This document shows, in pieces, positions 50,614 to 59,948 of a stretch of DNA of 64,000 nucleotides; position 1 is the first letter of the stretch; each line of letters begins with the position of its first letter. The position numbers and the translations under genes were made by a program. Under the pieces are notes generated by a model that worked only from the letters and a program-made list of their open reading frames with translations, was not told the DNA's origin and did no database searches. The stretch spans positions 265,752-329,751 of the forward strand of contig CAKPHH010000002.1 in assembly GCA_934157235.1 (NCBI GenBank), read 5' to 3'. The stretch comes from an uncultured Bacilli bacterium. GTDB lineage: Bacteria > Bacillota_I > Bacilli_A > RF39 > UBA660.

Positions 50614-52770
50614 ATGAATGAAATGATTATTAATGAGATTGCTAATGACTTAGGAATTAGTACTAAACAAGTTATAGTAGTACTAGAATTACTTAGTGAT
50701 GGTAATACAATACCTTTTATAGCGAGGTATAGAAAAGAAGCTACTGGGGCTTTAGATGAAGAAGAAATTAGAAAAATTAATGAGGTTTATGAGTACCAAG
50801 TTAATTTGTTAAAACGTAAGGAAGATGTAATACGTTTAATAGATGAGAAGGGACTTCTTACTGATGAGTTAAGAGATTCTATTTTGAAATGTAGTAAGTT
50901 AGTAGAAGTAGAAGATTTATATAGACCATATAAAGAGAAGAAAAAGACTAAGGCAACGGAAGCTATTGCTTTAGGACTTGAACCTTTAGCAAAAATGATT
51001 ATGAGTTTTCCTATGAATGGTAATTTAGAAGACTTAGCAAGTAAGTTTGTAAAAGAAGATTTACCGGTTGAGAAGTGTATTGAAGGGGCCAAGTATATTA
51101 TTGCTGAATGGATTAGTGATAATGCTAGTTATCGTAAATGGATACGTAGTTATTTTTATAAGAATGGTATTATTAGTTCTACTAAGAAAAAGGGTGAAGA
51201 TATAGATAGTGCTAAAACATATGAGATGTATTATTCTTATCAGGAACCAGTTAAATATATTAAGCCCCATAGAATACTTGCTTTAAACAGAGGAGAAAAT
51301 GAAAAAGTACTTAATGTTAGTATTGATATAGATAAAGAAGAAGTTTTATCTTATTTAGAGAAGAAACTTATTAAGAATGATAAATCTTTTGTAGTTGATA
51401 CTGTAAAAGAGGCAATACTTGATTCTTATAAGAGATTGATTGAGCCTTCTATAGAAAGAGAGATTAGAAGTGATTTAACTGAGGTAGGAGAAGAGGCTGC
51501 AATTGATAATTTTGGAAAGAATTTAGAGGCTTTACTTTTAACTCCTCCTATGAAGGAAAGAGTGGTTCTAGCATTTGATCCAGGATTTGTTAATGGATGT
51601 AAATTAGCTGTTGTTGATAAGAATGGAAAGTATTTAGATTCGACTGTTATTAAACCATTTTTAAATGGTAATACAGAAGAGAGAGTTCGTTTATCTAAAG
51701 AGGTTGTAGTACAGCTTATAAAGAGATATAATGTATCAATTATTGCGATTGGTAATGGTACGGCTTCACGTGAGTCTGAGAAGTTTTGCGCGGATATGAT
51801 TAAGGAATATAACTTAGATTGTAAGTATGTAATTGTATCTGAGGCAGGGGCTTCTATTTATAGTGCTTCTCCTATTGCAATAGAAGAATTTCCTGATTTA
51901 GCAGTTGAAAAGAGAAGTGCAGTTAGTATAGGTAGAAGATTACAAGATCCTTTGGCTGAACTTGTAAAGATTCCACCAGATGGTATTGGAGTTGGATTAT
52001 ATCAACATGATGTTTCACAGAAGAAATTATCTAGTTCGTTAGACTTTGTAGTTGAGAAGTGTGTAAATAGTGTTGGGGTTAATATTAATACGGCCTCTCC
52101 ATCATTATTAAAATATGTTTCTGGTATTACGAAGAAGGCTATTGAGAAGATAATTGAGTATCGTGAGAAAATTGGTAAAATTACTTCTCGAGATGAAATT
52201 AAAAAGAAGAAATTATTATCTGATAAAGCTTATGAACAAGCGATTGGTTTTTTAAGAGTAGTTGATGGAGATAATATTTTAGATTCAACAGCAATTCATC
52301 CGGAAAGTTATGATGTTGCATTAAAAATACTAGATGATTTAGGTTGTAGTAAAGACATGATTGGTAAAGATGAGTTAATTAAGAAACTTGATAGTATTAA
52401 TTTAGAAGAATATAAAGATAAGATTGGTACTGATATTTATACTTTAGAAGATGTTATTGCTTCCTTAAAGAAACCTAATCTAGATCCTAGAGATGAAATG
52501 CCACAACCATTACTTAAGAGTGATGTTTTAGATATTAAAGATTTATCTATTGGTATGAAGTTACAAGGTACAGTTAGAAATGTAGTTGATTTTGGAGCAT
52601 TTATAGATATTGGACTTCATAATGATGGACTTGCTCATATTTCTAAACTTACGACTAAGTATATTAAACATCCTAGTGAAGTAGTTAGTGTTGGAGATAT
52701 AGTTGATTGTTATGTAGATGATATTTCATTAGAAAAAGGTAAAGTTAGTTTGAGTTTGCTTCCTAGATAG
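50614..52770 (+). CDS. tex: Tex-family RNA-binding transcription accessory protein
   Basis: A 718-residue nucleic-acid-binding protein linked to transcription and toxin expression in other bacteria. Domain order: Tex N-terminal helices (IPFIARYRKEATGALDEEEI), YqgF-like RNase H fold (AFDPGFVNGCKLAVVD), helix-hairpin-helix (NINTASPSLLKYVSGI), and a C-terminal S1 domain (GMKLQGTVRNVVDFGAFIDI). The length is normal and all parts are complete. The start follows GAGGTTAG. Confidence 0.96.
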   Translation: MNEMIINEIANDLGISTKQVIVVLELLSDGNTIPFIARYRKEATGALDEEEIRKINEVYEYQVNLLKRKEDVIRLIDEKGLLTDELRDSILKCSKLVEVEDLYRPYKEKKKTKATEAIALGLEPLAKMIMSFPMNGNLEDLASKFVKEDLPVEKCIEGAKYIIAEWISDNASYRKWIRSYFYKNGIISSTKKKGEDIDSAKTYEMYYSYQEPVKYIKPHRILALNRGENEKVLNVSIDIDKEEVLSYLEKKLIKNDKSFVVDTVKEAILDSYKRLIEPSIEREIRSDLTEVGEEAAIDNFGKNLEALLLTPPMKERVVLAFDPGFVNGCKLAVVDKNGKYLDSTVIKPFLNGNTEERVRLSKEVVVQLIKRYNVSIIAIGNGTASRESEKFCADMIKEYNLDCKYVIVSEAGASIYSASPIAIEEFPDLAVEKRSAVSIGRRLQDPLAELVKIPPDGIGVGLYQHDVSQKKLSSSLDFVVEKCVNSVGVNINTASPSLLKYVSGITKKAIEKIIEYREKIGKITSRDEIKKKKLLSDKAYEQAIGFLRVVDGDNILDSTAIHPESYDVALKILDDLGCSKDMIGKDELIKKLDSINLEEYKDKIGTDIYTLEDVIASLKKPNLDPRDEMPQPLLKSDVLDIKDLSIGMKLQGTVRNVVDFGAFIDIGLHNDGLAHISKLTTKYIKHPSEVVSVGDIVDCYVDDISLEKGKVSLSLLPR

Positions 52771-52799
52771 TAAAGTTGTGTAAAACTTTACTTTTTTTT
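52771..52799 (+). terminator. Terminator after tex
   Basis: TAAAGTT and AACTTTA flank a short loop and are followed by C and T8. Confidence 0.78.
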
Positions 52800-52829
52800 C
52801 GGACATCTGACATATGCTTTGTGTGTTTA

Positions 52830-52838
52830 TGGTATTAT
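52830..52838 (+). promoter_or_regulatory. Extended -10 promoter of the M48 protease gene
   Basis: TGGTATTAT (TATTAT at 52833-52838) with CTGACA at 52807-52812, a 20-base spacer. Confidence 0.45.
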
Positions 52839-52861
52839 TTTAGTGAAGAGGTGTTGCGATA

Positions 52862-54454
52862 GTGAAAAAGAATTTATTTGGTATATCGATGATTACTATG
52901 GCCTGTTTATATGGAATTTTAGTAATCGTTGCGATTGCGGTTTGTTTTGCTTGTGGTTTTCCAATTATTTATGCGTTAGTAGGAGGAATACTTGTTTTAC
53001 TTATTCAGTTTGCTCTTTCTCCAATCTTAACTGATTTAACGATGAGATGGTTATATCAAACAGATTTTAATTGTGATATGCCAGCTTATTTGAAAGAATT
53101 TATTCAAGAAATTTGTAATGAACATAATATGAAATATCCTAGAATTGGATATATTCAAGATGGAGCTCCTAATGCTTTTACATATGGACATACTAAAAAT
53201 AATGCTAGAATTGTTTTGACAAAGGGTATTTTTGATTTACTTAGTGAAGATGAAGTTAAAGCTGTTGTTGCTCATGAGATGGGTCATGCAGTACATTATG
53301 ATATGTTATTTATGACTGTTGCTCAATTAGTTCCTTTAATTTTATACGCTATTTATGATACTTTAACATCTAATATAGATGATGATGATAATTCTAAAGT
53401 AGCTGCTGTTGGATATATAGCGTATGTTTTATATATTATTTGTCAATATATTATTTTATGGTTATCAAGAACAAGAGAATATTATGCTGATAGTTTTTCA
53501 GCAGAAAAGTTAAAAAATCCTAATGTTTTGGCATCTGCCCTTGTAAAAATAGGATATGGTCTTAGTGCTACTTCAACTAGAGTAGCTAAACATTCTGTAG
53601 CAGCAAAGAATGCTTTAGGCATTTTTGATTCTAGAACTTCTAAGTCACTTATTGTTACTAGTTATAATAATGGAGAAGTTTCTAAAGAAAATATTAAGAA
53701 TGCTATGAAATGGGAAATGTGGAATATTTGGGCTAAATGGTATGAATTAAACTCAACACATCCATTAATATCACGTAGATTGCTTGCTTTATCTAATTTA
53801 AGTAAGCAATATGGATTGGAGCCTTATATTGAATTTGATTTAAAAAGAGAAGAGTCTTTTGTTGATGATTTCATTGTCGAATTAATTATAAAATATTTAC
53901 CTTTATTAGCAGTGTTTGTTTCTTTGGGATTATTTATCTTTTTTGAAATAAATAATTTAAGTATGACTTTAGCTTTTGGAATATGGGGACTTTTAGTTGT
54001 ATTAGCAGCACTTGTACCATTTAAAAAAGCTCGTCCAAATAAGAATTATAAGGAAACAACTGTTTCAGAATTATTAGGAGAAGTTAAAGTATCAGGTGTA
54101 AGAGCTATTCCTTGTGTTATAGAAGGAGAAATAATAGGTAGAGGTAATCCAGGATGTATACTTAATGAGGACTTTGTAATTAGAGATAATACAGGTATTG
54201 TATTTTTAGATTATAATCAACCATTATTTATAGTTAATAAGTTATTTGCGATATTTAAGTCTCAAGAATATTTTGGTAAGAAAGTTACCATTAAAGGATG
54301 GTATAGACGTAGTCCAGTTCCTTATATTGAAGTTTATACAATGACTGTTGATGGTAAAGTTAAAAAGTGTTTTACATATGGATTTATATCTTTTCTATAC
54401 TTATTATTTATGGTGATTTCGATTCTTTTAATATTTATTGGTTTATATGAATAA
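52862..54454 (+). CDS. M48-family membrane metalloprotease (HtpX-like)
   Basis: A 530-residue zinc protease of the membrane. Two N-terminal helices, zinc motif VVAHEMGHAVHYD (about residue 140), further helices, and the third ligand in SRTREYYADSFSAE. The C-terminal 200 residues add two helices, an OB-like beta domain (EGEIIGRGNPGCILNEDF) and a last membrane helix; HtpX proper ends before this part (about 290 residues). A role in membrane-protein quality control is likely. GTG start after GAGGTG. Confidence 0.88.
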   Translation: MKKNLFGISMITMACLYGILVIVAIAVCFACGFPIIYALVGGILVLLIQFALSPILTDLTMRWLYQTDFNCDMPAYLKEFIQEICNEHNMKYPRIGYIQDGAPNAFTYGHTKNNARIVLTKGIFDLLSEDEVKAVVAHEMGHAVHYDMLFMTVAQLVPLILYAIYDTLTSNIDDDDNSKVAAVGYIAYVLYIICQYIILWLSRTREYYADSFSAEKLKNPNVLASALVKIGYGLSATSTRVAKHSVAAKNALGIFDSRTSKSLIVTSYNNGEVSKENIKNAMKWEMWNIWAKWYELNSTHPLISRRLLALSNLSKQYGLEPYIEFDLKREESFVDDFIVELIIKYLPLLAVFVSLGLFIFFEINNLSMTLAFGIWGLLVVLAALVPFKKARPNKNYKETTVSELLGEVKVSGVRAIPCVIEGEIIGRGNPGCILNEDFVIRDNTGIVFLDYNQPLFIVNKLFAIFKSQEYFGKKVTIKGWYRRSPVPYIEVYTMTVDGKVKKCFTYGFISFLYLLFMVISILLIFIGLYE

Positions 54455-54484
54455 AAAATATGTATTTGTATACATATTTTTTTT
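54453..54484 (+). terminator. Terminator after the M48 protease
   Basis: AATATGTAT and ATACATATT around TTGT with A and T tracts. Its right half overlaps the -35 region of the next promoter. Confidence 0.78.
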
Positions 54485-54494
54485 ATGATATAAT
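54466..54494 (+). promoter_or_regulatory. Promoter of the pilin-like gene, overlapping the terminator
   Basis: TTGTAT (54466-54471), 17 bases, TATAAT (54489-54494). The -35 box lies in the terminator hairpin of the upstream gene. Confidence 0.7.
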
Positions 54495-54518
54495 TTGTTT
54501 AGAATAGAGGTTGGTTTT

Positions 54519-56234
54519 ATGAAGAAAAGCAATAAGGGTTTTACTCTGGTAGAAGTTTTAGTTGTAATTACAATAATGGGACTTATTTTACTTTTTGCTT
54601 TACCAGAAGTACAAAGACTACAAGCTAGGAATATGGATAGAAAATATAGAACTTATGAACAATCTTTAGAGTCTTCAGCAAGACTTTTTGTGGATTCTAA
54701 CGCTTTAGATTTATTTGGTACTAGTGAGAATGGTTGTGCTGATGTTTCTTTTACAGAATTAAAAGCTAAGTCTTTAGCAAAAGAATTTCTTGGGGAGGCT
54801 GGTGTTAGTTGTAGCAATAAGAATACTTATGTACATATTCAAAGAACTAATAATAAAGATACTTATAGAGTGTTTTTGAATTGTACTAAGAATGGGGAAA
54901 TTGTATATAGAACTGATGCTAATAGAGTTAAATGTGATGCATCAGGTGATTCAAATAAAGTAATTACCTTAGGTAATTTTAAGATAACGATGAAACCAGA
55001 TAAAACAGGTTGGTCTAAAACTAAGAATGTATCGATTAGTATTGAATCATCAGATAAACTTGTTTCTAATATTGCTTTAAATTATTATGTTTCTGAAGAT
55101 GATGATGGAGATTCTGTTGTACCTGGAAGTGAAGAAACTATTAATTTTGGTAATAATTCAGGAGTTACTAAAGTATCTAGAAGTGTTGCTTTAGCAGATA
55201 TGACAGGATTTAGATATCTTGTTATTAACCCAACTAATATTAGAGATACTAAGGGTAGAGTTTATTCGGAAAAGACCGTATCAGGAGCAATAAAGTTGGA
55301 TAATACGCCACCTGTAATTAATAGTATTCGTATGCAACAGGATTTTAATGGAACAAGAGTTTGGATTAACTTTACAGATGAAGAATCTGGAGTTAAAGAA
55401 TTTAAGTATATTTTTCCAAATAGGGAGGAAACAAGAGCAACTCTTTTAACTGGTAAATTCAATAGTCCAACTTCTCCAAATCTTTTCTTATCAGATAACT
55501 TTACAGATGAAACTTTAGATGATGATATATTAATAAGAGCATATGATAATGCTGGTAATCTTGCAGAGCAAATGTCACATATTAAGGTTTATAAAGATAA
55601 ACTTAATATATCAAAGCTTAGGGTTACTTTTGTTGATAAAGATGGTAATACACCGACTCTATATAGAAGGCCTTACTATGATAGCAATGGTCATATATTG
55701 GGGTATACTACTACTGGCAAATGGTATAATTATTTGAAAATAGAAAGTATATCAGGAGCAACAAATACGGCAGGTGATATTATTTATCAAGTAAATGGTA
55801 AAACTTTTGATCCTAATATTGGAATAATCATTAACGATTATGGAATTCGTACTGGCATTACAATAAAAGTTATAAGTAGATTTGGAGAGACTACTAGTAC
55901 GGCTACTAAAACATATGATTATTACTATGATGGAAGGCCACCTATTGTTGCTTTTAATCTGTCTGGTAATAGTGTTATAGTTCGTGCTAATGATGGTGGT
56001 TATGGCTCTGGTCTAGACTATTGTTCTGGAAGCTATTATTTTACGCCTATTAATTCTGCTTCTGTTGGAGGTGGAGTTCCTTCATCTGAGGATATATTCT
56101 TGACTTCTAGTAATCCTTCTATGACAATGAAACCTGTTAGGAGTGGTAGATATCAATTTAGAGCCAATGTTACATGTTATGATAAAGCAGGTAATAGAGA
56201 ATTTAGATCTTATATGCGTTCATTTACATATTAA
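54519..56234 (+). CDS. Type IV pilin-like protein with large Ig-like extracellular part
   Basis: A 571-residue protein. The N-terminus MKKSNKGFTLVEVLVVITIM is a prepilin leader: cleavage after Gly7, Phe at +1 and Glu at +5, then the long hydrophobic helix. Pilins are normally 100-200 residues. Here a cysteine-containing domain (about 45-150) is followed by several Ig-like segments (SGVKEFKYIFPN, AYDNAGNLAEQ, FRANVTCYDKAGNREF). No prepilin peptidase or pilus ATPase lies nearby. It is probably a pilus tip adhesin or pseudopilin. ATG 54519 is chosen because the promoter ends at 54494 and AGAGGTTGG precedes it. Confidence 0.78.
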   Translation: MKKSNKGFTLVEVLVVITIMGLILLFALPEVQRLQARNMDRKYRTYEQSLESSARLFVDSNALDLFGTSENGCADVSFTELKAKSLAKEFLGEAGVSCSNKNTYVHIQRTNNKDTYRVFLNCTKNGEIVYRTDANRVKCDASGDSNKVITLGNFKITMKPDKTGWSKTKNVSISIESSDKLVSNIALNYYVSEDDDGDSVVPGSEETINFGNNSGVTKVSRSVALADMTGFRYLVINPTNIRDTKGRVYSEKTVSGAIKLDNTPPVINSIRMQQDFNGTRVWINFTDEESGVKEFKYIFPNREETRATLLTGKFNSPTSPNLFLSDNFTDETLDDDILIRAYDNAGNLAEQMSHIKVYKDKLNISKLRVTFVDKDGNTPTLYRRPYYDSNGHILGYTTTGKWYNYLKIESISGATNTAGDIIYQVNGKTFDPNIGIIINDYGIRTGITIKVISRFGETTSTATKTYDYYYDGRPPIVAFNLSGNSVIVRANDGGYGSGLDYCSGSYYFTPINSASVGGGVPSSEDIFLTSSNPSMTMKPVRSGRYQFRANVTCYDKAGNREFRSYMRSFTY

Positions 56235-56844
56235 TCGTGTTTTTATCGCGTTTAATTATACCTTCTTTTTCGAGTTTGTTTAATTCACGCATTAGGTTAC
56301 TTCTATCGACAACAATGTATTCAGCTATGGCTTTATAAGAAGTAGTAACTTTAAAGACATTGTCTTTATTCATCCTTTGTTTTAAGAAATAGAGTATTTT
56401 ATCTCGAACTGTTTTTTGAGATAATAGCTCTATTTTTTCATTTTGTTTACGATTATCCTTTATAAGTAAATCAAATAAAGTAATTACTAAATTATTATGA
56501 AAAGGGCAACCCTTATTACAATCCTTTAAAATAGCATAATAATCAATAAAAGTTACTTCGGTTTCATTATTACTAATAATATAGATTTCATCTTCAGAAT
56601 GTTGAAAAAATAAATTAGAAAGAATGTCATCTTCCTTTAATTCACGCATTATAGTAGTGTTACCATTAATGTCAGTTTTAATAATAGAAGCTTTTCCATA
56701 TGTAATAAAACCAATTAATTTTTTAGGAGAGGAGTTACTAATAATTAATTGTTTATTTGTGTATACTTTTTTAGATACATTTACACAGCTTGACAAATGT
56801 TTTTTAAAATAGAGAATTTTTTCTTTTTCAATGTTTTCAATCAT
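56224..56844 (-). CDS. Crp/Fnr-family transcription regulator
   Basis: About 206 residues. An N-terminal cyclic-nucleotide-type beta-barrel (about 15-115; GFITYGKASIIKTDINGNTT), a dimer helix, and a C-terminal winged helix (TSYKAIAEYIVVDRSNLMRELNKLEKEGII). Cysteines in KDCNKGCPFHNN and LSSCVNV could bind a cluster or sense redox state, but there is no typical Fnr N-terminal motif. ATG 56844 follows AAAGGTGAT; a GTG 9 bases upstream is inside that site. It overlaps the pilin-like gene's end by 11 bases and is divergent from nrdD, which it may regulate. Confidence 0.88.
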   Translation of the reverse strand: MIENIEKEKILYFKKHLSSCVNVSKKVYTNKQLIISNSSPKKLIGFITYGKASIIKTDINGNTTIMRELKEDDILSNLFFQHSEDEIYIISNNETEVTFIDYYAILKDCNKGCPFHNNLVITLFDLLIKDNRKQNEKIELLSQKTVRDKILYFLKQRMNKDNVFKVTTSYKAIAEYIVVDRSNLMRELNKLEKEGIIKRDKNTINM

Positions 56845-56872
56845 TTTAATCACCTTTAATAATTTTATTTTA

Positions 56873-56903
56873 ACAAATATTCATTTGTGTTGCAAATGCA
56901 ACA
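56873..56903. promoter_or_regulatory. Two adjacent 16-bp palindromes between crp-like gene and nrdD
   Basis: ACAAAT-ATTC-ATTTGT (56873-56888) and TGTTGCA-AA-TGCAACA (56888-56903), both perfect, sharing one base. Size and place fit operators of a Crp/Fnr dimer. The second ends next to the probable nrdD promoter (TAGAAT at 56926-56931). Control of both genes is inferred. Confidence 0.6.
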
Positions 56904-56958
56904 GTAATATTTTTTTTTATTAAGATAGAATTTTATACATAGAGTAGGAGAAGTAAGT

Positions 56959-59088
56959 ATGCAAGAGATTAAGATAGTAAAAAGAAATGGTAATTTAGAG
57001 AAGTTTGATGCAGATAGAATAAGAAAGGCTGTTAAGACTAGTGCTGAGAGAGTAATGGTTAATTTAACAGATGAGGCAGTAGAGAAAATTGTTTTAATAG
57101 TTAAAGATATGATTAATACACAGACTACTAATCCTAGTGTAGAACAAGTACATAGTTTTGTAGAGGCGTCTTTAGAACAAATTAATCCAATAGTAGCGAG
57201 AAGTTATAGAGAATATAGAGATTATAAAAAAGAGATAGTTCATATATTGGATAAAGTATATAAAAAGGCACAAGTAATTACTTATATTGGAGATAAAGAA
57301 TGTGCTAATATGGATAGTGCTTTAGTTACTACTCAGAGATGTTTAATTTATAATAGTTTGAATAAAGAACTTTATAAGAAATTCTTTTTAACGGCTAATG
57401 AGATAGAGGCTTGTAAAGATGGATATATTTATATACATGATATGAGTGCAAGACGTGATACGATGAATTGTTGTTTATTTGATATGGCTAATGTATTAAA
57501 AGATGGATTTGAGATGAGTAATATATGGTATACAGAACCTAAGACATTACAAACGGCTTTTAATGTTATGGGAGATGTTATTATTAATACAACAGCTATG
57601 CAGTATGGAGGCTTTACAGTACCTGAGGTTGATACAGTACTTAAAAAATATGCAAAGATGACTTATAAAAAATATTATAATGAGTATTTGGATATTAAGG
57701 GAGATACTTTTAAAGATGAGGCGGATAAGTATGCTTGGGAAAAAGTAAAGAGAGAATGTGAACAAGGGTATCAAGGAATAGAATATAAACTTAATACTGT
57801 TAGTTCTAGTAGAGGAGATTATCCGTTTGTTACTTTTTCATTTGGAATTGATACTGATCCTTATGCAAAACTTATTAGTAGGGTTATATTAGATGTACAT
57901 AGAGAAGGACAAGGAAAGAAAGGCTTTAAAAGACCGACTTTGTTTCCTAAATTAGTATTTTTATATGATAAGAAATTACATGGTAAGGGTAGCAAGTTAA
58001 GAGATAATTTTTTGGCAGCGATCAAGTGTAGTCAAAAGACAATGTATCCAGATTATTTATCATTAACTGGAGAAGGTTATGTTTGTGAGATGTATAAAAA
58101 ATATAAAAGAGTTGTTAGTCCGATGGGATGTAGGGCATTTTTATCTCCTTGGTATGAAAGAGGAGGAATGAATCCTGAAGATAAAAATGATAAACCAGTT
58201 TTTATAGGGAGATTTAATATAGGAGCGGTGTCATTACATTTACCAATGATTTTAGCAAAATCTAGAGAAGAACAAAGAGACTTTTATGAAGTTTTGGATT
58301 ATTATTTGGAAATGATTAGAAGAGTTCATATTAGGACTTATAGATATTTAGCAAAGAGAAAGGCTTCTACTAATCCACTTGCTTATTGTCAGGGAGGTTT
58401 TTATGGAGGTAATTTAAAACCAGAGGAGGCAATAGAACCAATACTTAAATCTTCAACAGCATCTTTTGGAATAACGGCTTTAAATGAGTTACAAGTTTTA
58501 TATAATGGAAAAAGTATTGTTGAAGATGGGGAGTTTGCTTTAGAGGTTTTAAAATATATTAATAAGAAGATATTGGAATTTAAAGAAGAGGATCATATTT
58601 TATATGCAATATATGGTACTCCGGCTGAGAATTTATGTGGATTACAGATTAAACAATTTAGAAAGAAATATGGAGTTATTGAAGGAGTAAGTTCAAGAGA
58701 GTATGTTTCTAATAGTTTTCATTGTGGAGTGTGGGAAGATATTACTGGTATTGAAAAACAAGATTTAGAGAATCGTTTTTGGGAATTATTTAAAGGGGGA
58801 CGTATTCAATATGTGCGTTATAATTTAAGTTATAATAATGAGGCTATGCTTACTTATATAGAAAGAGCAATGGAGTTAGGTTTTTACGAGGGAGTTAATT
58901 TGAGTCTTTCTTATTGTAATAGTTGTGGACATGAGGAATTGGATATGGATGTATGTCCTAAGTGTGGTAGTAGTGATTTAACTAAAATTGATAGAATGAA
59001 TGGATATTTATCTTATTCTAGAGTACATGGGGATACAATGCTTAGTAATGCAAAGATGGTTGAAATATCAGAAAGGAAGTCGATGTAG
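56959..59088 (+). CDS. nrdD: Anaerobic ribonucleoside-triphosphate reductase NrdD (first copy)
   Basis: A class III ribonucleotide reductase that makes dNTPs without oxygen using a glycyl radical. 709 residues. An N-terminal ATP-cone (IKIVKRNGNLEKFDADRIRK) regulates it; the barrel follows; the C-terminal zinc ribbon (CNSCGHEELDMDVCPKCGSSD) is followed by the radical loop RMNGYLSYSRV, whose Gly is the radical site. It is complete. This subtype, with SYSRVHGDTML at the end, is also common in phages. It is the first gene of an operon with a deoxyribosyltransferase-like gene, nrdG and dut. Confidence 0.96.
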   Translation: MQEIKIVKRNGNLEKFDADRIRKAVKTSAERVMVNLTDEAVEKIVLIVKDMINTQTTNPSVEQVHSFVEASLEQINPIVARSYREYRDYKKEIVHILDKVYKKAQVITYIGDKECANMDSALVTTQRCLIYNSLNKELYKKFFLTANEIEACKDGYIYIHDMSARRDTMNCCLFDMANVLKDGFEMSNIWYTEPKTLQTAFNVMGDVIINTTAMQYGGFTVPEVDTVLKKYAKMTYKKYYNEYLDIKGDTFKDEADKYAWEKVKRECEQGYQGIEYKLNTVSSSRGDYPFVTFSFGIDTDPYAKLISRVILDVHREGQGKKGFKRPTLFPKLVFLYDKKLHGKGSKLRDNFLAAIKCSQKTMYPDYLSLTGEGYVCEMYKKYKRVVSPMGCRAFLSPWYERGGMNPEDKNDKPVFIGRFNIGAVSLHLPMILAKSREEQRDFYEVLDYYLEMIRRVHIRTYRYLAKRKASTNPLAYCQGGFYGGNLKPEEAIEPILKSSTASFGITALNELQVLYNGKSIVEDGEFALEVLKYINKKILEFKEEDHILYAIYGTPAENLCGLQIKQFRKKYGVIEGVSSREYVSNSFHCGVWEDITGIEKQDLENRFWELFKGGRIQYVRYNLSYNNEAMLTYIERAMELGFYEGVNLSLSYCNSCGHEELDMDVCPKCGSSDLTKIDRMNGYLSYSRVHGDTMLSNAKMVEISERKSM

Positions 59089-59409
59089 ATGTATAGTGTT
59101 GTTTTATTGATAGGCAGTACTAAATTTAAAGATGTATTTTTAGAGGTTGAAGAGAAATTGGCTTTGAAAGGATATTTAGTTTTTACTCCTTCCGTTTATA
59201 ATCAATCTGGAGAAGTACCAGGATGTGGAGTTGAGATTAAGAAGATATTAGATACGGCTGCTAAAATGAAGGTATGTCGTAGTGATATAGTTATTGTTAT
59301 TGATAAAGATTGTTATATTGGTAGTAGTACTAAGAAGCAGATTGAATGGGCTGAATTATTAAATAAACCAGTTTTATATTATAGTCATGGGGATGTTGAG
59401 AAGTTATGA
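59089..59409 (+). CDS. Nucleoside 2-deoxyribosyltransferase-like small protein
   Basis: A 106-residue protein starting right after nrdD. The VVLLIGSTKFKDVFLEVEEK start, the DIVIVIDKDCYIGSSTKKQI segment (GSST instead of GxGT) and the alternating beta-alpha pattern resemble the nucleoside 2-deoxyribosyltransferase-like (DUF4406-type) fold. The enzyme's activity is not established. Its position between nrdD and nrdG with 4-base overlap suggests a role in nucleotide metabolism. Confidence 0.7.
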   Translation: MYSVVLLIGSTKFKDVFLEVEEKLALKGYLVFTPSVYNQSGEVPGCGVEIKKILDTAAKMKVCRSDIVIVIDKDCYIGSSTKKQIEWAELLNKPVLYYSHGDVEKL

Positions 59410-59948
59410 GATACCATAATATTACAAAAGCTGATATGTTAAATGGGGACGGACTTAGAGTTGTCTTATGGCTAGCGGGATGTTCTCATCATTGTCAGGC
59501 TTGTCAGAATCCAATTACGTGGGATGCTAATGATGGACTTATCTTTGATGAAGAGGCTAAGAGGGAAGTATTTGCTGAATTAGAGAAGAGTTGGTGTAGT
59601 GGTTTAACTTTATCAGGAGGAGATCCTTTATATGTTGGAAATAGAAAAGATGTTAGTTTATTAGTTAAAGAGATTAAGAGTAAATTTCCTGATAAGAATA
59701 TTTGGTGTTATACTGGATATACTTGGGAAGAGTTAATGAAAGAAGTAAAAGAAGATGAAAACTTAAAAACTATTTTAGATAATGTAGATGTTTTATTGGA
59801 GGGAAGATTTGTATTGAGTCTTGCTTTGGAAAAATTACATTATGTTGGTAGTAGTAATCAGAGAATTATTGATGTTAGAAGTAGTTTAGATACTGGGGTC
59901 ATTAATTTATATATAGATAATAATAAGATATTAAAAGGAGAAGTATAA
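59406..59948 (+). CDS. nrdG: Anaerobic ribonucleotide reductase activating protein NrdG (first copy)
   Basis: A small radical-SAM enzyme that makes the glycyl radical on NrdD. 180 residues. The cluster motif is CSHHCQACQNP (CX3CX2C), followed by SGGDPLY. It overlaps the upstream gene by 4 bases and dut by 1, so all four are one operon. It presumably acts on the NrdD encoded two genes upstream; cross-activity with the second NrdD is possible. Confidence 0.95.
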   Translation: MRYHNITKADMLNGDGLRVVLWLAGCSHHCQACQNPITWDANDGLIFDEEAKREVFAELEKSWCSGLTLSGGDPLYVGNRKDVSLLVKEIKSKFPDKNIWCYTGYTWEELMKEVKEDENLKTILDNVDVLLEGRFVLSLALEKLHYVGSSNQRIIDVRSSLDTGVINLYIDNNKILKGEV

